Shown: positions 1 to 5,016 of the stretch, in pieces
Numbering within the stretch: the first letter of the stretch is position 1
How the letters are laid out: every line of letters begins with the position of its first letter
NCBI GenBank assembly: GCA_029071285.1
Contig: JAIEAS010000118.1
Location: 1 to 5,016, forward strand
DNA length: 5,016 bases
Direction: 5' to 3'
Origin: Clostridia bacterium
GTDB taxonomy: Bacteria > Bacillota > Clostridia > Christensenellales > Borkfalkiaceae
Notes under the pieces: model-generated
Database searches by the model: none
Seen by the model: the letters and a program-made list of their open reading frames with translations, nothing else
Told to the model about the DNA's origin: nothing
Made by a program: the position numbers and the translations under genes

Positions 1-263
1 AAATTATTTTCGATATCCTCTAATATTTTTCGTCTGACCATCTCGGGGTCGGGCGTAAGTTTTACTATTTCAACTTTGCAATCGAAAATTTCGGGCACCA
101 TTTTTTTTGCCGCGGCAAGAGCGCCCGCTTTATCTGCTTCGGTATATACCTTGTCTGTAATAAGTTTTACGGTTACCGTTTTTCCATCCAAAACTACGGA
201 GTCTAATATTGCGTTATTAAGGTTATCCAAAGAATGAATTTCTTTTAAAAAATTTTCAGTCAT
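1..263 (-). CDS. polC: Probable DNA polymerase III PolC, N-terminal fragment
   Basis: Only the first 87 codons are in the window; the frame is still open at the left edge. The ATG at 263-261 is directly preceded in frame by TAA (266-264), so translation cannot begin further upstream. The visible protein starts MTENFLKEIH and contains LITDKVYTEADK (residues 34-45) and KLTPDPEMVRRKI (68-80). It looks like a small alpha/beta domain with no catalytic motif. PolC is the large replicative polymerase of Gram-positive bacteria, with OB, 3'-5' exonuclease, PHP and polymerase regions that would all lie outside this window. The identification rests on the resemblance to the poorly conserved PolC N-terminal domain and on the position right after ispG, which I recall from Clostridia. 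The start overlaps the end of ispG by 8 bases, suggesting translational coupling. An unrelated protein cannot be excluded from this fragment alone. Confidence 0.65.
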   Translation of the reverse strand, partial: MTENFLKEIHSLDNLNNAILDSVVLDGKTVTVKLITDKVYTEADKAGALAAAKKMVPEIFDCKVEIVKLTPDPEMVRRKILEDIENN

Positions 264-1311
264 TTAAAATTTTGTCTATCTCCTTGAAAAATTCACTCTC
301 CGCTTCTTCTGCTTTTATGCGCCTTAAAATTTCGCCGTTTTTAAAAATTACGCAGTAATCCTCCGCGCCGGCAATTCCGATATCGCAGTCCTTAGCCTCG
401 CCAGGTCCGTTGACCACACAGCCCATAACGGCAATTTTTGCAGGCTTTGAAAACCCATCGACGTAAGCCGAAACCTTTTTGGCAAGCTCCATAGAATTCC
501 AGCGGCACCTGCCGCAAGTCGGACAGGAAACGACGTCAGCGTAATTTTTATCAAGCCCGATTGCTCTTAAAATGCGCTTAGCCGCAAGCACTTCTTTAAC
601 CGGGTCGTCGGTAATGGATACGCGCAAGGTATCGCCGATACCGTCAAGCAACAATGAGCCGAGCGCAACGCTTGATTTTACTACCGCCATTTGCTCGGTT
701 CCCGCCTCGGTAACGCCTATATGCAGCGGGTAATCGGTTTTCTGTGCCAAAAGCTTATACGCCTTAACCGTAAGCGGCACGTCGGACGCCTTTACGGAAA
801 TAACGATTTTATCCACGCCGTTTTTCTCCAACAGCGAAACGCTTTTTAGTGCGCTTTCAACGAGCGAAATTTCGTTTTTGCCGTACTTTTGCAAAAACTC
901 CTTTTCAATGCTTCCCGTATTCGACCCTACGCGCACCGCGATACCGTGCGCTTTTATACAGTCGGCAACCGCTTTAACTTGCTTTTCTCCGCCGATATTG
1001 CCCGGGTTGATGCGAACCTTGTCGCAACCGTTTTCTATTGCGGAAACAGCCAGCTTGTATGAAAAATGAATATCGACGACAAGCGGAATTTTTATTGAAT
1101 TTTTAACAGCCTTTATTGCCTTAGCGTCCGCCTCGTCAAGAACGGAAACACGGATAATTTCACAGCCCGCTTTTTCAAGCCGCCTGATTTGTTCGACGGT
1201 GCCTTCTACGTCCGCCGTTTTGGTCGTACACATAGACTGTATTCTGACAGTCTCGCCGCCGCCGAGCAGGACGTTTCCGACCGCAATTTTTTTAGTATCG
1301 AATCTTTGCAT
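256..1311 (-). CDS. ispG: 4-hydroxy-3-methylbut-2-enyl diphosphate synthase (IspG/GcpE)
   Basis: Cytoplasmic iron-sulfur enzyme of the non-mevalonate (MEP) isoprenoid pathway. It reductively converts the cyclic diphosphate MEcPP to HMBPP, using electrons from ferredoxin or flavodoxin. The 351 residues match the usual two-domain bacterial form without the plant-type insert. The N-terminal TIM-barrel part shows RIQSMCTTKTADVEGT (23-38), VVDIHF (78-83), KVRINPGNIG (98-107), SVKASDV (172-178) and TEAG (201-204). The C-terminal part carries the 4Fe-4S ligands: Cys263 and Cys266 in SCPTC, Cys298 in GCVVNGPGEA, and Glu305 as the fourth ligand. No key residue is missing. The ATG at 1311 fits the family start, since VGNVLLGG follows about ten residues in. 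However, no Shine-Dalgarno precedes it, and a strong hairpin ends 10 bases upstream. The TGA stop overlaps the next gene's ATG. Confidence 0.97.
   Translation of the reverse strand: MQRFDTKKIAVGNVLLGGGETVRIQSMCTTKTADVEGTVEQIRRLEKAGCEIIRVSVLDEADAKAIKAVKNSIKIPLVVDIHFSYKLAVSAIENGCDKVRINPGNIGGEKQVKAVADCIKAHGIAVRVGSNTGSIEKEFLQKYGKNEISLVESALKSVSLLEKNGVDKIVISVKASDVPLTVKAYKLLAQKTDYPLHIGVTEAGTEQMAVVKSSVALGSLLLDGIGDTLRVSITDDPVKEVLAAKRILRAIGLDKNYADVVSCPTCGRCRWNSMELAKKVSAYVDGFSKPAKIAVMGCVVNGPGEAKDCDIGIAGAEDYCVIFKNGEILRRIKAEEAESEFFKEIDKILND
280..285 (-). promoter_or_regulatory. Shine-Dalgarno AAGGAG upstream of polC, inside the ispG end
   Basis: On the minus strand AAGGAG occupies 285-280, within the last codons of ispG (the Lys-Glu of KEIDKIL). 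It is the only good ribosome-binding match before the polC ATG at 263, but the spacer is 16 bases, much longer than the usual 5-9. No in-frame start lies closer, because TAA sits directly before the ATG. Re-initiation by ribosomes ending ispG at the overlapping TGA (258-256) may compensate; this is inference. Confidence 0.5.
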
Positions 1312-1316
1312 TTTTC

Positions 1317-1348
1317 AAAAATTCAGACAGTGCCGCGCACTGTCTGAA
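1317..1348 (-). terminator. Likely intrinsic terminator after nrdR, abutting the ispG start
   Basis: A perfect 12-bp inverted repeat: the arms are 1348-1337 and 1333-1322 on the minus strand, with a 3-base loop at 1336-1334. The stem has a GC-rich top and A/T pairs at its base. Five T follow directly (1321-1317), then GAAAA and the ispG ATG. It begins 7 bases after the nrdR stop codon. A stem this strong followed by a T-run is the classic form of a rho-independent terminator, here ending nrdR transcription. The T-run is short, so read-through into ispG is possible. Because it lies only 10 bases from the ispG start, it could also affect ispG translation. Confidence 0.72.
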
Positions 1349-1355
1349 AAACCTT

Positions 1356-1814
1356 TTATTTTTTGGTTTCCATCATAGTCTGGAGTTCTTCCAGGAAACT
1401 GGATATATCTTTGAACGAGCGGTACACGCTTGCATAGCGGACGTACGCTACCTCGTCATGCTTTTTAAGCTCGGTCATAACCAGCTCGCCTATGTATTTT
1501 GACGATACTTCCTGCTCCATTGAATTGTAGACCTGCTTAGTAACAGCGCCTACCATCTCGTCAATTTCATCTATGGAAACGGGACGTTTTTCGCACGATT
1601 TTATGATGCCGTTTTTAATTTTCTGCGAATCGAAAGCCTGACGCGCACCGTTCGTTTTTACGACGAGTACAGGCGTATCTTCGATTGTTTCGTAAGTGGT
1701 AAAACGCTTGCCGCAGTTAAAACACTCGCGCCGTCTTCTTATAGTCCTGCCCTCTTCGGCAGCACGGCTGTCTACAACTTTACTGTCTTCAAAATTGCAG
1801 AATATGCATCTCAT
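1356..1814 (-). CDS. nrdR: Transcriptional repressor NrdR
   Basis: Zinc-ribbon and ATP-cone repressor that binds NrdR boxes upstream of ribonucleotide reductase operons and represses them when dATP is plentiful. At 152 residues the length is typical. The N-terminal zinc ribbon has its four ligands, Cys3 and Cys6 (MRCIFC) and Cys31 and Cys34 (CFNC), with the basic stretch TIRRRRE (24-30) between them and RFTTYE (37-42) just after. The ATP-cone domain follows at about 49-139, with LVVKTNGARQAFDSQKI (50-66) and VAYVRYASVYRSF (122-134). The start is secure: MRC is the family's usual beginning, and GAGG lies 8 bases upstream. The gene has its own promoter in the 60-base gap after purL and a hairpin terminator just past its stop, so it may be transcribed alone. 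No ribonucleotide reductase gene is in the window. Confidence 0.97.
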   Translation of the reverse strand: MRCIFCNFEDSKVVDSRAAEEGRTIRRRRECFNCGKRFTTYETIEDTPVLVVKTNGARQAFDSQKIKNGIIKSCEKRPVSIDEIDEMVGAVTKQVYNSMEQEVSSKYIGELVMTELKKHDEVAYVRYASVYRSFKDISSFLEELQTMMETKK

Positions 1815-1822
1815 ACAAAAAA

Positions 1823-1826
1823 CCTC
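1823..1826 (-). promoter_or_regulatory. Ribosome binding site of nrdR
   Basis: GAGG at 1826-1823 on the minus strand lies 8 bases before the ATG at 1814. This normal spacing supports the chosen nrdR start. Confidence 0.7.
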
Positions 1827-1836
1827 GCTTTTTTTG

Positions 1837-1866
1837 ATTATATCACAAACCTGTTTAGCTTGTAAA
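1837..1866 (-). promoter_or_regulatory. Housekeeping sigma promoter of nrdR (extended -10)
   Basis: On the minus strand, -35 TTTACA (1866-1861, one mismatch to TTGACA) is followed after 18 bases by a perfect -10 TATAAT (1842-1837). TG one base upstream of the -10 (1845-1844) makes it an extended -10. The expected transcription start is around 1828-1831, giving a leader of only about 15-18 bases with GAGG in it. The promoter lies wholly between the purL stop and the nrdR start. I see no convincing NrdR box over it, so autoregulation is not supported. The call rests on sequence match alone. Confidence 0.8.
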
Positions 1867-1874
1867 GAATAATT

Positions 1875-4800
1875 TTATTTAAAGTATTTTACGCCGCTTT
1901 CGAATATTTTCATATTGAAATTGCCGTTATAATTCTTGTAAAGGTTTTCACCCGTTCTTTCGCTGTGTCCCATTTTGCCGAACACTCTTCCGTCTGGCGA
2001 GGTAATACCCTCGATAGCCCACATGCTTCCGTTGGGATTATAGGGGCTTTGCATCGTAGGCTTTCCGCCGAGGTCGACGTACTGCGTGGCAATCTGACCG
2101 TTTTTGCGCATTTCTTCAAGAGCCTTTAAAGGCGCAACAAGCTTACCCTCGCCGTGCGACACGGGCACGGAATAAACCTCTCCAACCTTACAAGCCGAAA
2201 GCCAGGGGCTTAAATTAGACGCAACGCGGATTTTTACCATAGTCGACACGTGGCGCGAAATATTGTTATAGGTCAGCGTAGGCGATTCGGGCGTTAACGG
2301 GCTTACCTTACCGTAAGGCACTAGTCCCAACTTTATAAGCGCCTGAAAACCGTTGCAAATGCCCAAAACAAGTCCGTCGCGGTTTTGCAAAAGCTCGCTT
2401 ATCCTATCGGATATCGCAGGGTTCTTGAACGTGGTTGCTATAAACTTGCCTGAACCGTCGGGTTCGTCACCGCCTGAAAATCCGCCGGGGAAAGCTATGA
2501 TATTTGCATTGTCAATCGCTTTGATAATTGCCTGAACACTCTCTTCAATATCCTGAGGCGTGCGGTTTTTAATAACCAAAATTTCGGGGTCGGCTCCCGC
2601 CAGTCTGAACGCCCTTGCGGTATCCAGTTCGCAGTTGGTTCCGGGGAACGCGGGGATAAATACTTTGGGCTTTGCAACATGCAAATCGGAAGCTTTACCC
2701 TCTTTTACTGTAAAATCGCAGACAGGCACTTCGCCGCTTGCGGGCGCAGTTATGGGGAATACCGGGAAAAGCTTTTTGATATACGCATTAAGCGCGTCGG
2801 TATACTCAACCGTTTCACCCTCGGCGGTAAATCCGCCCTCGCACGTTTCACCGAGATAAATATATTCAAGCCCTTCAAGCAAGCTTTCATTTTCAACGGA
2901 CACTATTATATCGCCGTAGCGCTCGTTAAACAGACCGTCTTTTGCGCAGAAGCTGAAACCGAACCCGTTACCGAAGCAGCTTTTTGCAACAGCCGCGGCA
3001 GCTCCGCCCTTCTCTACGACGGTGGCGAATCTGATATTTCCGTCGACAATATTCTTATTTACTGCCGTATATAACTTTTTAAGATAAGCAAAATCGGGAA
3101 CGCAGCATTTATCTTTTTTAACAGGCAAAAGATAAAGCTTTTCGCCTGTTTTTGTTATTACGTTAGTAATAAGCGCGGACGCTTTTGCGGGAGCGATAGC
3201 AAAAGAAATCAAGGTGGGCGGAACGTCGATATCTTCAAAGGTGCCGCTCATAGAATCCTTACCGCCGATTGCACCCAAACCGAGATTAATCTGCGTATAT
3301 AACGCGCCTAACAGTGCGGACAGAGGCACACCCCAACGCTTTTTATCGTTTCTTAAACGCATGAAAAATTCCTGCAAGGAAAGGCGTACGTCCTCGTACT
3401 TTCCGCCTGCAGCAACAATCTTGGAAACGGATGCGACTATGGAATATATTGCGCCGGTAAAAGGCGACGACGACATAAGCTCGGGATTATATCCGTACGC
3501 CGAAACGGTGCAGTCGTCGGTTTCGCCGCCCGTAAATTTTGCCGCCATAGCGATTACGGGAGTGAGCTGATACTTACCGCCGAAAGGCATATAGACCGAC
3601 TTCGCGCCGATTGTCGAGTCAAACATTTCCGCAAGTCCCTTTTTGGAACATACGTTGAGTTGTGATAATGTTGAAACGAATTTCTCTTTAAAGTTTTCGC
3701 AAACCGCCTCTTCAAAGAAAGGCGTAATATAATCTTTGATATCGGCGTCGGTTATTTGCTTGACGCCGTTTGTATCGAGGAAATCGCGCGAAATATCAAC
3801 GATTGCTCTGCCGCCGTGATACATCTTCATTCTTCTGTCGTCGGTGACGTACGCAACTACCGTTGCCGAAAGATTTTCATCCGCTGCAAGCTGGATAAAC
3901 TTTTCCGCGTCGCTCTCTTTGACTACGACAGCCATTCTCTCCTGCGACTCGGAAATAGCAAGCTCAGTGCCCGAAAGTCCTTCGTACTTTTTAGGCACTT
4001 TGTCAAGTTCTATAACTAACCCGTCGGCAAGCTCGCCGATAGCAACCGAAACGCCGCCCGCGCCGAAGTCATTGCACTTTTTAATCATTCGTGTTGCGGT
4101 TTCGTTCAAAAACAGCCTCTGCAATTTGCGCTCGGTAAGAGCGTTGCCTTTCTGCACTTCCGCGCCGCAGGTCTGCACGGACTTAACGTCGTGCGCCTTT
4201 GACGAACCGGTTGCACCGCCGCAGCCGTCGCGCCCTGTTTCGCCGCCGAGAAGAATAATTACGTCGCCGCACTCGGGTTTTTCGCGGTAAATCATATCCG
4301 ATTTTGCGCCCGCAACGACGAAGCCCGTTTCAAGTCTTTTGGCTTTATAACCCTCGTGGTAAACTTCTTCAACCTGACCGGTTGCAAGACCTATCTGGTT
4401 GCCATATGATGAAAATCCCGCCGCCGCAGTTTTCGTTATTATTCTCTGCGGCAATTTACCTTTAAGGGTATTTTCAATAGGCTCGGTGGGGTCTGCGCAA
4501 CCCGTTACCCTCATCGACTGCAAAACGTAAGTTCTGCCCGAAAGCGGATCGCGGATAGCTCCGCCGAGGCAGGTCGCAGCTCCGCCGAAAGGCTCGATTT
4601 CCGTCGGGTGATTGTGCGTTTCGTTTTTGAACATCACGGTATATTCCTGCTTTTTGCCGTCGATTACGGCGTTAACTTTAATCGAGCAGGCGTTTATTTC
4701 ATCCGACAAATCAAGGTTTTTCAGCTTGCCGTCTTTCTTAAGTTTTTTTGCGGCAATAGTCGCAATGTCCATAAGACAGACGTACTTGTCGTTTCTGTCT

Positions 4801-5016
4801 TTATAAAGCTCGTTGAATAATTTTTTATATAAGTCCAACGCCTTCTGTATATGTACGTTGTCACTGTGAATTTCAATATTTTTAATTTCGGTTGCAAAGG
4901 TCGTATGACGGCAATGGTCCGACCAGTAAGTATCTATAACTTTTATTTCTGTTTCGGTCGGGTTTCTGCCCTCGCTTTTAAAATAGTCGCGTACAAAAGC
5001 AAGGTCTTCCACAGAC
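1875..5016 (-). CDS. purL: Phosphoribosylformylglycinamidine synthase (PurL, large single-chain type), N-terminus missing
   Basis: Catalyses the fourth step of purine synthesis: FGAR, glutamine and ATP give FGAM. About 1046 residues are visible (numbered here from the Val codon at 5012). Linker: TYWSDHCRHTTF (28-39). First synthetase half: NETHNHPTEIEPFGGAATC (130-148), GGATGSS (265-271) and DFGAGGVSVAIGE (315-327). Second half: GLGAIGGKDSMSGTF (578-592). From about 782 comes a class I glutaminase domain: PGTNCELD (790-797), nucleophile Cys886 in GICNGFQ, SHGEGK (952-957), and the probable His1016 and Glu1018 of the triad in GHSER. The gene runs off the right edge. The GTG at 5012 is almost certainly an internal Val, because full-length proteins carry roughly 200 more residues with a PurS-like domain, and the frame stays open to the edge. 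There are no frameshifts or missing catalytic residues. It is followed after 60 bases by nrdR, with no clear terminator between. Confidence 0.97.
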   Translation of the reverse strand, partial: SVEDLAFVRDYFKSEGRNPTETEIKVIDTYWSDHCRHTTFATEIKNIEIHSDNVHIQKALDLYKKLFNELYKDRNDKYVCLMDIATIAAKKLKKDGKLKNLDLSDEINACSIKVNAVIDGKKQEYTVMFKNETHNHPTEIEPFGGAATCLGGAIRDPLSGRTYVLQSMRVTGCADPTEPIENTLKGKLPQRIITKTAAAGFSSYGNQIGLATGQVEEVYHEGYKAKRLETGFVVAGAKSDMIYREKPECGDVIILLGGETGRDGCGGATGSSKAHDVKSVQTCGAEVQKGNALTERKLQRLFLNETATRMIKKCNDFGAGGVSVAIGELADGLVIELDKVPKKYEGLSGTELAISESQERMAVVVKESDAEKFIQLAADENLSATVVAYVTDDRRMKMYHGGRAIVDISRDFLDTNGVKQITDADIKDYITPFFEEAVCENFKEKFVSTLSQLNVCSKKGLAEMFDSTIGAKSVYMPFGGKYQLTPVIAMAAKFTGGETDDCTVSAYGYNPELMSSSPFTGAIYSIVASVSKIVAAGGKYEDVRLSLQEFFMRLRNDKKRWGVPLSALLGALYTQINLGLGAIGGKDSMSGTFEDIDVPPTLISFAIAPAKASALITNVITKTGEKLYLLPVKKDKCCVPDFAYLKKLYTAVNKNIVDGNIRFATVVEKGGAAAAVAKSCFGNGFGFSFCAKDGLFNERYGDIIVSVENESLLEGLEYIYLGETCEGGFTAEGETVEYTDALNAYIKKLFPVFPITAPASGEVPVCDFTVKEGKASDLHVAKPKVFIPAFPGTNCELDTARAFRLAGADPEILVIKNRTPQDIEESVQAIIKAIDNANIIAFPGGFSGGDEPDGSGKFIATTFKNPAISDRISELLQNRDGLVLGICNGFQALIKLGLVPYGKVSPLTPESPTLTYNNISRHVSTMVKIRVASNLSPWLSACKVGEVYSVPVSHGEGKLVAPLKALEEMRKNGQIATQYVDLGGKPTMQSPYNPNGSMWAIEGITSPDGRVFGKMGHSERTGENLYKNYNGNFNMKIFESGVKYFK

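Noticed and set aside
101..108. Run of eight A (minus strand) in the polC start, a possible slippage or frameshift site
   Set aside because: The frame continues sensibly on both sides, no stimulatory structure is evident, and such runs are common in AAA-rich coding sequence.
256..1311. Extra cysteines in IspG (Cys28 and Cys269) as a sign of altered iron-sulfur chemistry
   Set aside because: The standard ligands Cys263, Cys266, Cys298 and Glu305 are all present; the additional cysteines are unremarkable variation.
1322..1355. The hairpin read as a terminator on the plus strand (T-rich TTTTATTTTTT follows about five bases after the stem)
   Set aside because: There is no plus-strand gene to terminate, and the T-run lies inside the nrdR end. 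The T-richness reflects the AAA lysine codons of nrdR.
1843..1866. Weak inverted repeat ACAAGC / GTTTGT between purL and nrdR as a purL terminator
   Set aside because: Only six pairs including one G-T, no T-run after it, and it overlaps the promoter.
1830..1866. Possible NrdR box over the nrdR promoter
   Set aside because: The sequence around TGATATAATCA is slightly symmetrical, but it does not match the ACAC-AT-rich-GTGT form of known NrdR boxes.
2679..3074. Open frame of 131 codons on the plus strand inside purL
   Set aside because: It lies antisense to well-conserved PurL sequence, shows no recognisable domain, and is explained by the codon bias of the real gene.
3844..4290. Open frame of 148 codons on the plus strand inside purL
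   Set aside because: It is a serine- and proline-rich shadow, antisense to the conserved PurL synthetase region; no ribosome site or domain supports it.

Overview
The window reads as a stretch of ordinary core chromosome from a member of the Clostridia (Bacillota). Three points suggest this. PurL is a single large chain fused to its glutaminase, unlike the split PurS/PurL/PurQ of Bacilli. An NrdR repressor gene is present. ispG runs directly into what looks like polC, the Gram-positive replicative polymerase gene, a linkage I recall from clostridial chromosomes. The species cannot be named from this sequence.

All four genes lie on the minus strand, so transcription runs from high to low coordinates. 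1875-5016 is purL (FGAM synthase, purine biosynthesis); its N-terminus lies beyond the right edge. 1815-1874 is a short gap holding a near-consensus extended -10 promoter and a Shine-Dalgarno for nrdR. 1356-1814 is nrdR, the ATP/dATP-sensing repressor of ribonucleotide reductase genes. 1312-1355 is a gap almost filled by a perfect 12-bp hairpin followed by five T, a likely intrinsic terminator. 256-1311 is ispG (non-mevalonate isoprenoid pathway). 1-263 is the start of the probable polC, overlapping ispG by 8 bases and leaving the window at the left edge. No stretch longer than 60 bases lacks a gene.

The genes probably form two or three transcription units: purL, nrdR from its own promoter, and ispG-polC. 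Three of the four products touch nucleotide supply or DNA synthesis: purine synthesis, control of dNTP production, and the replicative polymerase. This may be meaningful or accidental.

I found no mobile element, CRISPR array, RNA gene or unknown system. The part most worth a second look is the nrdR-ispG junction, where the hairpin ends 10 bases before the ispG start codon and no normal ribosome binding site is present.
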